From: Poseidonibacter lekithochrous
GTDB taxonomy: Bacteria > Campylobacterota > Campylobacteria > Campylobacterales > Arcobacteraceae
Length of the DNA stretch: 64,000 bases
Direction: 5' to 3'
Assembly (NCBI RefSeq): GCF_018861145.1
Contig: NZ_JAHKQT010000017.1
Coordinates: 280,557-344,556 of the forward strand
Part shown: piece by piece, positions 47,549 through 56,242 of the stretch
Numbering within the stretch: position 1 is the first letter of the stretch
Layout: each line of letters opens with the position of its first letter
The notes under the pieces: generated by a model
Seen by the model: the letters and a program-made list of their open reading frames with translations, nothing else
The model's database searches: none
What the model was told of the DNA's origin: nothing
Translations under genes and position numbers: made by a program

Positions 47549-48049
47549 TTATGCCATCATCGCAGCAGCGATTTTTTTGTATTCAGGACCTTCTTCACCT
47601 AAAGTGATAGATGTTCCTTTTACACTAAATGGAGGTAGGTCAAGAGGTCTTGGTGGTGGTCCAAATACGTTTGTTGCATTTGCATTGAACTCCCCCCCAT
47701 GACATGCACATTTCCACATATCTTTCTTCCATGCAGGAATACAACCTAAGTGAGTACATAATCCAATAGCAACAGTAAATCTGTCAGAACCGATTATTAA
47801 ATCTCTAGGAGCTTCCCCCATTTCAGCAGTTTTCTTAAGTAAGAAAATTGGCTTCCCTCTCCATGAAACAGTTACTGGAGTTCCAGCTTTTAAACTTCCA
47901 AGTTCTACATCAGTAAAACCTCCAGCTAAAACGCTAGGAAGTGGATCCCAGGCTCTTTTCATACCAACAAGTGACGCAGCACCACCTACTGCAGCAACTG
48001 CAGCAAATGAATAACCAAGAAAATCTCGTCTATTAGTTTCTTTAGACAT
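47549..48049 (-). CDS. petA: Rieske iron-sulfur subunit of bc1 complex
   Basis: 166 aa. Tat-type N-terminus with RRDFLGYSF followed by a hydrophobic helix; 2Fe-2S ligands in CTHLGCIP and CACHGGEF, and the proline loop GPPPRPLDLPPF. An in-frame ATG 11 codons earlier (48082) exists, but ATG 48049 is preferred: AAGGAAG lies just before it and a TATAAT promoter at 48085-48090 would start transcripts near 48078, downstream of the earlier ATG. Confidence 0.96.
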   Translation of the reverse strand: MSKETNRRDFLGYSFAAVAAVGGAASLVGMKRAWDPLPSVLAGGFTDVELGSLKAGTPVTVSWRGKPIFLLKKTAEMGEAPRDLIIGSDRFTVAIGLCTHLGCIPAWKKDMWKCACHGGEFNANATNVFGPPPRPLDLPPFSVKGTSITLGEEGPEYKKIAAAMMA

Positions 48050-48084
48050 ATTTGGCTTCCTTTTTTTTAAATTAAAATCCATTT

Positions 48085-48090
48085 ATTATA
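48085..48090 (-). promoter_or_regulatory. -10 element of the petABC operon
   Basis: TATAAT on the minus strand, giving a leader of about 30 nt to the chosen petA start. Confidence 0.55.
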
Positions 48091-48199
48091 TTGTGTTTTC
48101 TCTTAAAATTAATTGACTTATGTCACGTTATGTTATGTTAATGCTACTATTTGGGAAATTTATACTCACATATTAAGATAATGTGTAATTGTAGTAATT

Positions 48200-48225
48200 A
48201 TTAGAGAGGCTTATGACTCTCTAAT
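48200..48225 (-). terminator. Hairpin around the thrC stop codon
   Basis: 9-bp arms ATTAGAGAG and CTCTCTAAT with an 8-nt loop that contains the thrC stop codon (complement of 48211-48213). Confidence 0.6.
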
Positions 48226-49692
48226 AAATTTTACTATTTCAGATTCAATATTTTCTTTATTGATAATTGAATCATGATTTATTTTTGAGTTAAATAAATC
48301 TTTTATACTTTCAGGTAAATTTGCATTGTATTTTGATGAAATTTCATCTAAGGCTTCTTTATCTGAATATTTAATATCATCTTGATTTAATGAGTTTAGA
48401 ACTGTTGGTGAAAATTTTGTCCATTCTGCAGTTGAATAGATTACAGTTTTTAAATCTTTTTGTCTTAACTCTTCATAGGCTTTTAAACATGTAGCTGTAT
48501 GAGGATCCATTAAATATCCATCATCTAAAAAGTCTTTAATTACTTTTTGACCATATTCATCATCTGAGTTAACAGCTGAAAATTCTTCTTGAAGTTTTAA
48601 TGTTTCCTCTTTTGTCATTGTAAAGATATTGTTTTTATTTAAATTTTCTAATAATTCTTTTGTTCTTTGTGCACCATAAAGTGAGTACATTACCCTTTCA
48701 ATATTTGATGATTTTAAAATATCCATCGCTGGAGATTTTGTAAGTTTTAATTCTTTGCCCCTAATATCATAAATACCTGTATTAATCCATTGTGTTAAGA
48801 TATTATTTTCATTTGATGCTACTAAGAATTTTTCAACAGGAACTCCCATTGCTTTTGCATAAAATCCACCTAATACATTCCCAAAGTTTCCAGAAGGTAC
48901 AACTAAATAGATTTTTTCATCCATTTTGATTTCTTCTTGTTTTAGTAATTGAATATATGACCAGAAGTGATAAATTATTTGAAATATAATTCTTCCAAAG
49001 TTTACAGAGTTTGCAGCTGATAGTTTAATTCCATCTCTTTGTAACTCTTCTTTGAAACTTTTTGAAGCAAGAAGTTTTTTAAGGGCAGACTGTGCATCAT
49101 CAAAGTTACCTTTTATTCCAATTACTTTTAAGTTATTTCCATCTTCGCAAACCATTTGTAATCTTTGAACATCTGATGTTCCACCTTCTGGGTAAAGACA
49201 AGCTACTTGAATATTCTCTTTATTTCTAAAAGTATTTAAAGCTGCTGGTCCTGTATCTCCAGATGTTGCTGCTAAAATTAAATAGTTTTCATTTCTTTTT
49301 TTTGCAATTGAAGAAAGAATTGAACCAAAAGGTTGCAATGCCATATCTTTAAAAGCCCGTGTTGGACCATGATATTGTTCATGTACAAATAAATCATCTT
49401 TTACTTTAATCACCGGGCAAGGATTTGATGCATCATCGAAGTTATCATAAAGATTAAGAGCTTTATTTATTTCTTCTTCATCTATATCAATTTGGAAAGC
49501 TTTTAAAATATCATATGCTAATTCTTTATAACTTTTGTCAATATGATTTTTTATGAAATCTTTTTCTAATTTTGGTAATTGTTTTGGTACATATAATCCA
49601 CCAAAAGAAGCACTAGGATTTAGTATTGCTTCACTAAAGGCAACTTCTTTTGGCATAAGACCATCATTTCCTCTTGTTTCAATAAAGTTCAT
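48211..49692 (-). CDS. thrC: Threonine synthase ThrC
   Basis: PLP enzyme that converts phosphohomoserine to threonine. 493 aa, the long form. FIETRGNDGLMPKEVAFSEAI at the N-terminus, PLP lysine in HGPTRAFKDMALQP, ATSGDTGPAAL and phosphate-binding VPSGNFGNVLGGFYA are all typical. Pathway partner thrB is at 21609-22490. Confidence 0.97.
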   Translation of the reverse strand: MNFIETRGNDGLMPKEVAFSEAILNPSASFGGLYVPKQLPKLEKDFIKNHIDKSYKELAYDILKAFQIDIDEEEINKALNLYDNFDDASNPCPVIKVKDDLFVHEQYHGPTRAFKDMALQPFGSILSSIAKKRNENYLILAATSGDTGPAALNTFRNKENIQVACLYPEGGTSDVQRLQMVCEDGNNLKVIGIKGNFDDAQSALKKLLASKSFKEELQRDGIKLSAANSVNFGRIIFQIIYHFWSYIQLLKQEEIKMDEKIYLVVPSGNFGNVLGGFYAKAMGVPVEKFLVASNENNILTQWINTGIYDIRGKELKLTKSPAMDILKSSNIERVMYSLYGAQRTKELLENLNKNNIFTMTKEETLKLQEEFSAVNSDDEYGQKVIKDFLDDGYLMDPHTATCLKAYEELRQKDLKTVIYSTAEWTKFSPTVLNSLNQDDIKYSDKEALDEISSKYNANLPESIKDLFNSKINHDSIINKENIESEIVKFIRES

Positions 49693-49723
49693 TGTTATCC
49701 TTGTTTTTTAATTTCTTTATATT

Positions 49724-50623
49724 TTAGTCATTTAATAGTTTATCTATATCAATCCCATTATTAGGATTATCTTTTCTTAAAAATTGTGTTCCAATACCAT
49801 CACTTGTAAATAACTCTAGTAAAATTGAGTGTTCAACTCTTCCATCAATAATATGAGCTTTATTTACTCCATCATGTATTGCATCAATACAGGCATCAAC
49901 TTTAGGAATCATACCTCCTGCAATTGTTCCATCTTTTTTATAACTATCAACATCTTGTTTATCTAAAGATGTAAGAAGTTTTCCTTCTTTATTTAAAACA
50001 CCCACTGTATCCGTTAAAAATAAAACTTTTTGAGCTTTAACAGCAGCTGCTACTTTTGAAGCTGCAAAGTCTGCATTTATATTAAATCCTGGGTGATTTG
50101 GTTCTGCACTATCTGCAATTGGAGCAATTACTGGAATAAAACCTTCATTTAAAAGGTTATTAATAAGTTGTGCATTAACGTCAGTGATTTCACCTGTATA
50201 ACCAAACTTTCCACCATCTTTTGGTTTAGCTTCAATTATTGCAGAATCTTTCCCTGAAATACCAATAGCTTTTGCACCATGATGATTTAATAAAGAAGTT
50301 AGGTTTTTATTTATTTCACCTGATAATACCATTTCTACTACTCTCATAGTTTCTTTTGAAGTAACTCTATGACCATCAATAAATTCAGATTTAATTTCAA
50401 GTTTTTCTAATAACTCAGAAATCCTTGCTCCTCCACCATGAACAATTATTGGTTTTATTCCAACAAGAGAAAGTAGAACAATATCTTGAGCAAATTTTTC
50501 TTGTAATTCTGGACTAGTTTGTGCTGAACCGCCATATTTAATTACAATAGTTTTTCCATTGAATTTTTTAATATAAGGAATTGCATCAAGTAAAATCTGT
50601 ACTTTTTGATGTTTTTTCTGCAT
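49724..50623 (-). CDS. argB: Acetylglutamate kinase ArgB
   Basis: Second step of arginine synthesis. 299 aa. KTIVIKYGGSAQ, VGIKPIIVHGGGARISELL, GISGKDSAIIEA and KVDACIDAIHDGVNKAHIIDGR are the family blocks. The N-terminal helix (QKKHQKVQILLDAIPYIKKF) is that of hexameric, arginine-inhibited enzymes, so feedback control is likely. Good ribosome binding site (AGGAAA). Confidence 0.97.
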   Translation of the reverse strand: MQKKHQKVQILLDAIPYIKKFNGKTIVIKYGGSAQTSPELQEKFAQDIVLLSLVGIKPIIVHGGGARISELLEKLEIKSEFIDGHRVTSKETMRVVEMVLSGEINKNLTSLLNHHGAKAIGISGKDSAIIEAKPKDGGKFGYTGEITDVNAQLINNLLNEGFIPVIAPIADSAEPNHPGFNINADFAASKVAAAVKAQKVLFLTDTVGVLNKEGKLLTSLDKQDVDSYKKDGTIAGGMIPKVDACIDAIHDGVNKAHIIDGRVEHSILLELFTSDGIGTQFLRKDNPNNGIDIDKLLND

Positions 50624-50655
50624 TTTATTTCCTGTAAATGTTATTTAATTTTGCG

Positions 50656-50661
50656 ATTATA
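50656..50661 (-). promoter_or_regulatory. -10 element of argB
   Basis: TATAAT on the minus strand, 33 nt before the argB start, following TTTTAGA. Confidence 0.5.
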
Positions 50662-50699
50662 TCTAAAATTGACTTAATGAGATAGAAAGAGTTAATATT

Positions 50700-52490
50700 T
50701 TAAATAGACTCTTTTTTATTTAATTCTTTTTTATATCTAACAGTTTTATTTCTTCCTGTCTTTTTAGCTTCGTATAGTGCAGTATCTGAATATTTTATAC
50801 ATTTTATTAAATCTTTATTATCTTGAGGAAATATTGAGGTTCCAATACTTATAGTTTTAGTAATTATTTCATCACCAGCTGGTATTTTTTGTTCTGAGAA
50901 TGAGATTCTTATCTTTTCAGAAATCTCTAATAAACTTTCTTCTTTACAATTATATAAAAGAACAAGAAATTCCTCTCCTCCAAATCTTACAATAATATCC
51001 GAGTTTCGAGTATTTTCTCTTAATGTACTAGCAATTCTTTTTATTGCAATATCTCCAACATCATGGCCATAAGTATCATTAACCATTTTAAAGTGGTCAA
51101 TATCTAACATTAAAACACCAAATGACAATGATGCTCTATTAGCTTGTTCTGTAATTTTAGGCATTTGATCTTCTAAATGTTTTCTATTATATAGTTTTGT
51201 AAGCGGATCAGTAATAGCATTTTCTTTTAATATTTGCATCAGTTTATAACTAATAATTACTGTTTTACTAGCTTCTACATAATCTTTTATAAAATTAATA
51301 TTTTCTCTTAATGCTGGAATTTCAGAACTATTGTCTGTATATATTGAGATGATTAAATCTAAATCGTTTGAAATAGAATAGGGAAGACAAAGATAGTTTG
51401 AATCTTTTTTTCTACACGAAGGACAAATATTTTGAAATTGGCTTGAATCTACAATTTCATTGGTTTTATCTGCTCTGCAAATTGTATTTTCTAAATCACA
51501 AAAGTCTTCTTTATTTATATATACATAATTAAGATTTCCATTTTTTGTATTTGCTTCTATAATATTTATATCTGTTACATTTAAATTTGATTTAATTATA
51601 TGTGCAAGTCTTATATATATATCTTCAAGTTTTTCATCATGTTCTATTGTTCTTCTAAATTTATATATTGCAGAAATTCTGTCAATAAGATTTTCTGCAT
51701 TAATTAATGGATCTTTTGTTTTTGTTTCTTCTGCAGATAAAAAGATAGAAATTTTAGAATCTATATTATCTAAAGCAGTTTGAAGTTTTTCTAGTAGTAT
51801 ATTTATCCATAAAGACACATCTTGAGCTTCTTTATTTTTTGAAGGTTCAATTCTTTTTGAATAATCGCCATCTTGTGCTTTACCCATAACTTTTTTAATA
51901 GAGTCAAATAATATTAAAAATGGAGAAATTAAATAATTGATTAAAAAACCTATAATAATAATTAAAATTAATGCAATAATCGTGGTATTAGATATAGTTG
52001 TAATTCCTGTTTGTTTTACATCATCAATTGGGAAAATAATAGAAATAGCTCCTAAAGTATCTCCTTCTTTTGCATTTGTATGACAGTTCATACAATTAAT
52101 TACACCAGTTGAAGTTGCTTTATATGGAATTGTAATTCTATAAGTACTATTTGAAAATAAAGATTCTTGTATATGTTTTTCTGCTATTCCTGTTTCTAAA
52201 ACTCTTTTATCAATATCATCTTTAATTGTTTGATTACTTAATCCATTACCGTATAGTTCAATAACTTTTTGTTGTCTATTTAACCATATTTTATTTATAT
52301 TTGGTAAATCTTCTAATTGTTTTAGAAATATTTCTCTTTTATTAATCACATCATTAAGCATTTGATTTGTGAGTGAATGTTCAATTGTTTTTGCAAGAAC
52401 TAGAGCTTTATTATCAATATTTTTAATTCCATAATCTCTAAAATTATAGGTAAAATTCAGAATCATTAAAATAAACATGATAAATATCAT
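50700..52490 (-). CDS. Diguanylate cyclase with periplasmic heme-c sensor
   Basis: Membrane-bound GGDEF protein predicted to make cyclic di-GMP. At least 596 aa: N-terminal membrane helix, periplasmic sensor with a heme c motif CMNCH (133-137), second helix (about 169-190), HAMP-like linker (about 191-245), a GAF-like region with five cysteines (331, 338, 356, 359, 368), and GGDEF domain with active-site GGEEF (504-508) and inhibitory I-site RNSD (495-498). The ATG at 52490 has no ribosome binding site and lies within the helix; the frame is open further upstream and an ATT at 52529 has AAAAAGGA 6 nt before it, adding KTNNK-type basic residues. Signal probably redox or a small gas ligand. Confidence 0.9.
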   Translation of the reverse strand: MIFIMFILMILNFTYNFRDYGIKNIDNKALVLAKTIEHSLTNQMLNDVINKREIFLKQLEDLPNINKIWLNRQQKVIELYGNGLSNQTIKDDIDKRVLETGIAEKHIQESLFSNSTYRITIPYKATSTGVINCMNCHTNAKEGDTLGAISIIFPIDDVKQTGITTISNTTIIALILIIIIGFLINYLISPFLILFDSIKKVMGKAQDGDYSKRIEPSKNKEAQDVSLWINILLEKLQTALDNIDSKISIFLSAEETKTKDPLINAENLIDRISAIYKFRRTIEHDEKLEDIYIRLAHIIKSNLNVTDINIIEANTKNGNLNYVYINKEDFCDLENTICRADKTNEIVDSSQFQNICPSCRKKDSNYLCLPYSISNDLDLIISIYTDNSSEIPALRENINFIKDYVEASKTVIISYKLMQILKENAITDPLTKLYNRKHLEDQMPKITEQANRASLSFGVLMLDIDHFKMVNDTYGHDVGDIAIKRIASTLRENTRNSDIIVRFGGEEFLVLLYNCKEESLLEISEKIRISFSEQKIPAGDEIITKTISIGTSIFPQDNKDLIKCIKYSDTALYEAKKTGRNKTVRYKKELNKKESI

Positions 52491-52603
52491 AAAAGTAACA
52501 ATAAAAATAATTTTATTATTTGTTTTAATAATGAGTCCTTTTTGCTTTAATAATAAAAGTATATCAAAAAATTTAATAATATATAAGGTTTTATATAGTG
52601 AAT

Positions 52604-52609
52604 TATAAT
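52604..52609 (+). promoter_or_regulatory. -10 element of addA
   Basis: TATAAT on the plus strand, 22 nt before the addA ATG, in the divergent gap with the diguanylate cyclase. Confidence 0.4.
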
Positions 52610-52631
52610 TTTTACTGTTGTATCATTCATT

Positions 52632-55364
52632 ATGAAAAAATTTTTAGCACTTAAAGCCAGCGCTGGTTCTGGAAAAACATTTGCATTAACAGTAAGATAT
52701 ATTACATTATTACTTTTAAATGCAAAACCAAATGAGATACTAACACTTACATTTACAAATAAAGCTGCAAATGAAATGAGTGAAAGAATATATAAAACTC
52801 TTCTAACATTAGGAGATGATGAAGCATATTTAAATGCAATTATAAAGGAATCTGAATTAAGTAAAGAAGAAATATTAGGTAAGAAAAACTTTTTAATTAA
52901 ATCTTTTACAAATGCAAATTTGACAATATATACTATTGATAAATTTATTAATAGTATATTACGAGAGTTTTGCGGATATATTGGAATATCAGATGATTTT
53001 GAAATTAAAGAAGATGATATAGAATCTCTTTCTATGAAATTTTTACAGTCACTTGATGCAAGACAGTTTGATTCTTTGATTGATTTTTCACTATATGAAA
53101 AAAAGAAGTTTAATTCGATTTTTGATTTATTTAAAAATTTATTAGAAAAAAATGAAAATATAGAAATAGTTAATATTGATTCAGAGTTAATAAATGTACA
53201 AAAAGAACAAGTTTTAAATAGTTCTTATAAAATAAAAGAAGCAATATTAAATTGTGAGCTTGCAAGTAATTCTGCAAAAAAAGCAGTAGATTTTGAGAAC
53301 TTTGATGAGTTGTTTTCCAAAACATGGCTTACAAAAGAAAGTTTGAGTGAATATTCATATTTTAAAAAATGTTCAAATGAAATTCTAGAGTCATATTTTA
53401 TAAAAGTTAAAGAAGAAGTTGCTTTATATTATAAGCTTCGTGCGGGATATAGTTTAAGTAAACTTTTTGAACTTTATTTAATGTTTAAAAACTTTAAACT
53501 ATCATTTAATAAAAATAAAAACTATTTAGAATTTAATGATATTTCAAATTTAGTATATGAGTTATTATCAACAAAAATTGATAAAGAGTTTTTATATTTT
53601 AGATTAGACTCAAAATTCTCTCATATTTTAATGGATGAATTTCAAGATACTTCTCTTTTACAATATAAAATTTTAGAACCACTAATAAAAGAAGTTTTAT
53701 CAGGAGATCAAACTAAATTTAAAACATTTTTCTATGTAGGAGATACAAAACAATCTATTTATAGATTCAGAGGTGGGAAAAGAGAACTTTTTGATTATGT
53801 AGCAAATACAAATGAAGCTTTAGAAGTTGAAGTATTAAATACAAATTATAGATCATGTGAAAATGTTATAAATTTTGTAAACTCATTATTTGTAAATTTA
53901 CCTTCATACGAATATTATGATCAGCTCTCAATTAGAAAAGGTGGTTATGTTGAGGTTATTGAAGATAAAGAGTTAGTTGAAGAAGATAAGTTCTCTACAG
54001 TTGCTTCAAGAATTGCATCCTTAATAAAAGAAGGTGTTAACTCAAACGATATAGCCATATTAACATATACAAACTCTGATGTATTAAATATTTATAACTA
54101 TTTAAAAGATAAGTTCCCAAGTTTGAAAATTTCTACAGAGATGACATCAAAACTAATTAATCAAGAAAATGTAAAAGCAGTTATAAATGCAATAAAGTAT
54201 ATATATTTTAGAGAAGATATTTATAAAGAGAATTTAAATGCTTTAGTGGGGAATAAAGTACTAACAAATCTTGCTATAAATTTTGAAGTTGGTAAAAAGT
54301 CTGTTCAAGAATTAATAAAAGAAGTAGCAACTAGTTTAAAGATTATTGATGAAAATGTTGTTAAATTTATTGAGTGTAGTACTATATATAATAATATTGT
54401 TGATTTTGTTTATGAAATAGATAAACTTGATGCAGTTATGGAAAATAGTGAATCTTCAGGTTTGCAAATACTTACAATCTTTAAATCTAAAGGTTTAGAG
54501 TTTAATACAGTAATTTTATTAGATAGAATAAAAAGAAAGAACAGTGATAAAAGTTCATTACTATTTGAATATGATAGTGTGGAATTAAAAAATATATTTT
54601 ATAAAATAAAAGGGTATGAAAACTACAATAAACAGTACTCAAATGCAATTGCAAAAGAAAAAGCTTTAAGTTTAGAAGATGAAATAAATATTTTATATGT
54701 AGCATTAACTCGTGCTAAAAATAATATGATTATCTTTAAAAAAGAGAAATCTTCGGTTTTTGATATTTTAAGTATGAAGACTTTAAAACTTGGTCAAGTT
54801 ATACAAAGTACAAATACTTCAATAAATTATGAGAAAAAAGAAAAAGTTGAATATATTCCTATGGATTTAGGATTACAAGAAAAACAAATTACAAAAGAAA
54901 AAGATTTAGATGATAATAGATTACATTCTAAATATTTTGGAATCGCAACGCATTTTTGTTTAGAGATGATGAATGATTTTACTTCAAGTGATTTAGACTA
55001 TTGTTTAAATCTTGCAAGAACTAGATATTCAAACTACTTAAATGAGAGTGATTTTATAAATATAAAAAATAGAATTAGAATACTTTTAGAAAATAAACTA
55101 TTTAATGAATTAGTAAGTGATGCAAAGTTTATAAGTGAGCAAGCTTTAGTTTACAATGGTGAGATTAAAATTATAGATTTACTTTTATATAAAGAAAATA
55201 AGTATTATATTTTTGATTATAAAACAACTAAGGAAAAATCTCAGGAACATATTACTCAAGTTGAATATTATAAAAAAGCTATAAAAGAGATAGTTAAGAG
55301 TGAAGATGTCTTTTCTTATTTAGTATATTTAAAAGAGAATGAAGTTTTAATTGATGAGGTTTAA
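52632..55364 (+). CDS. addA: AddA/RecB-like helicase-nuclease
   Basis: Superfamily 1 helicase with C-terminal nuclease, partner of AddB in double-strand break end processing. 910 aa. Walker A ALKASAGSGKT (7-17), LTFTNKAANEM (Ia), HILMDEFQDTS (II), VGDTKQSIYRFRGGK (III), NTNYRSCENV (IV), ILTIFKSKGLEF (V), YVALTRAKN (VI), then nuclease motif YIFDYKT with upstream IDLLLY Asp. Shorter than Firmicute AddA (about 1200 aa), as usual for Campylobacterota. Confidence 0.92.
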   Translation: MKKFLALKASAGSGKTFALTVRYITLLLLNAKPNEILTLTFTNKAANEMSERIYKTLLTLGDDEAYLNAIIKESELSKEEILGKKNFLIKSFTNANLTIYTIDKFINSILREFCGYIGISDDFEIKEDDIESLSMKFLQSLDARQFDSLIDFSLYEKKKFNSIFDLFKNLLEKNENIEIVNIDSELINVQKEQVLNSSYKIKEAILNCELASNSAKKAVDFENFDELFSKTWLTKESLSEYSYFKKCSNEILESYFIKVKEEVALYYKLRAGYSLSKLFELYLMFKNFKLSFNKNKNYLEFNDISNLVYELLSTKIDKEFLYFRLDSKFSHILMDEFQDTSLLQYKILEPLIKEVLSGDQTKFKTFFYVGDTKQSIYRFRGGKRELFDYVANTNEALEVEVLNTNYRSCENVINFVNSLFVNLPSYEYYDQLSIRKGGYVEVIEDKELVEEDKFSTVASRIASLIKEGVNSNDIAILTYTNSDVLNIYNYLKDKFPSLKISTEMTSKLINQENVKAVINAIKYIYFREDIYKENLNALVGNKVLTNLAINFEVGKKSVQELIKEVATSLKIIDENVVKFIECSTIYNNIVDFVYEIDKLDAVMENSESSGLQILTIFKSKGLEFNTVILLDRIKRKNSDKSSLLFEYDSVELKNIFYKIKGYENYNKQYSNAIAKEKALSLEDEINILYVALTRAKNNMIIFKKEKSSVFDILSMKTLKLGQVIQSTNTSINYEKKEKVEYIPMDLGLQEKQITKEKDLDDNRLHSKYFGIATHFCLEMMNDFTSSDLDYCLNLARTRYSNYLNESDFINIKNRIRILLENKLFNELVSDAKFISEQALVYNGEIKIIDLLLYKENKYYIFDYKTTKEKSQEHITQVEYYKKAIKEIVKSEDVFSYLVYLKENEVLIDEV

Positions 55365-55381
55365 AAATAGTATCTACGCAT

Positions 55382-55417
55382 AAAAAAAGGGATGAGTAAA
55401 AACTCATCCCTTTTTTT
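55382..55417. terminator. Bidirectional terminator between addA and atpB
   Basis: Seven A, GGGATGAGT, loop AAAA, then the exact complement and seven T. Serves addA (+) and atpB (-). Confidence 0.95.
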
Positions 55418-55439
55418 ATTATTAAGTGATTACTCAGAA

Positions 55440-55469
55440 CACTTAAAGAGATACTTAATCTCTTTAGTG
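55440..55469 (-). terminator. Hairpin spanning the atpB stop codon
   Basis: Stem CACT-AAAGAGAT/ATCTCTTT-GTG with a one-base bulge and a 5-nt loop; the atpB stop (complement of 55464-55466) is in one arm. It precedes the stronger terminator at 55382-55417. Confidence 0.5.
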
Positions 55470-56150
55470 GTCTTCCTCTGCCATCATAACAGATCCTGCG
55501 ATATATACATATGTTAAGATCATAAAAATGAATGCTTGTAATACTCCAAAAGCTGTTAACATAAAGAAACCAGCTAAAGGTATAAACCAAGGTACTAACA
55601 TTAAAAGTACCATTAAGAACATTTCATCACCTCTAATAGATCCAAAAAGTCTAAAAGACAATGAAACTATTCTTGAAAAATGTGAAATAAGTTCAATAGG
55701 AAACATTAATGGTGCTAATATAGGCATTGGTCCCATAAAATGTTTAAAATAGTTAACAAAACCATTTTCTTTAATACCAACATAGTTATAGTAAATAAAT
55801 ACAATAATTGCTAGTGATAAAGTTAAGTTAATATTTGCAGTTGCAGATTCAAAACCTGGGAAAATCCCTGTCATATTTGCAACAAAAATAACTAATCCTA
55901 ATGTACCAATTAATGGTAAAAATCTTCTTGCATTAGCTTCACCCATTGTATCCGCACCCATTGCAATTACTCCGCTAATGTATGCTTCCATTACGTTTTG
56001 TGAACCGCTTGGTACTAACTGTAGTCTTTTTGTAGCTGCTCTTGCTATTAAAAATACTATTCCAATTGTTAGGACTAAGTGTGATAACAGAATCCAGTCT
56101 TGGCCGTGACCACCAATTGATCCCAAGAATGTAAATAGTCTTCCTTCCAT
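55464..56150 (-). CDS. atpB: ATP synthase F0 subunit a
   Basis: Proton channel subunit of F0. 228 aa, six hydrophobic segments. The essential Arg is in LSFRLFGSIRGDEM and the preceding ELISHFSRIVSLS helix; the C-terminal helices follow. ATG 56150 is preferred over the upstream ATG 56177 because AAGGAAG lies just before it and a TATAAT at 56195-56200 gives a sensible 38-nt leader. As in other Campylobacterota, atpB stands apart from the rest of the atp genes, none of which is here. Confidence 0.97.
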   Translation of the reverse strand: MEGRLFTFLGSIGGHGQDWILLSHLVLTIGIVFLIARAATKRLQLVPSGSQNVMEAYISGVIAMGADTMGEANARRFLPLIGTLGLVIFVANMTGIFPGFESATANINLTLSLAIIVFIYYNYVGIKENGFVNYFKHFMGPMPILAPLMFPIELISHFSRIVSLSFRLFGSIRGDEMFLMVLLMLVPWFIPLAGFFMLTAFGVLQAFIFMILTYVYIAGSVMMAEEDH

Positions 56151-56194
56151 TTTCTTCCTTTTTTGTTTGTTTCTCAATACTAAATTATTGATGT

Positions 56195-56200
56195 ATTATA
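56195..56200 (-). promoter_or_regulatory. -10 element of atpB
   Basis: TATAAT after TCC on the minus strand, about 45 nt before the chosen start. Confidence 0.55.
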
Positions 56201-56242
56201 GGATTTGTTTTCTAAAAAACAAATAAAGATTTTATATTAAAT

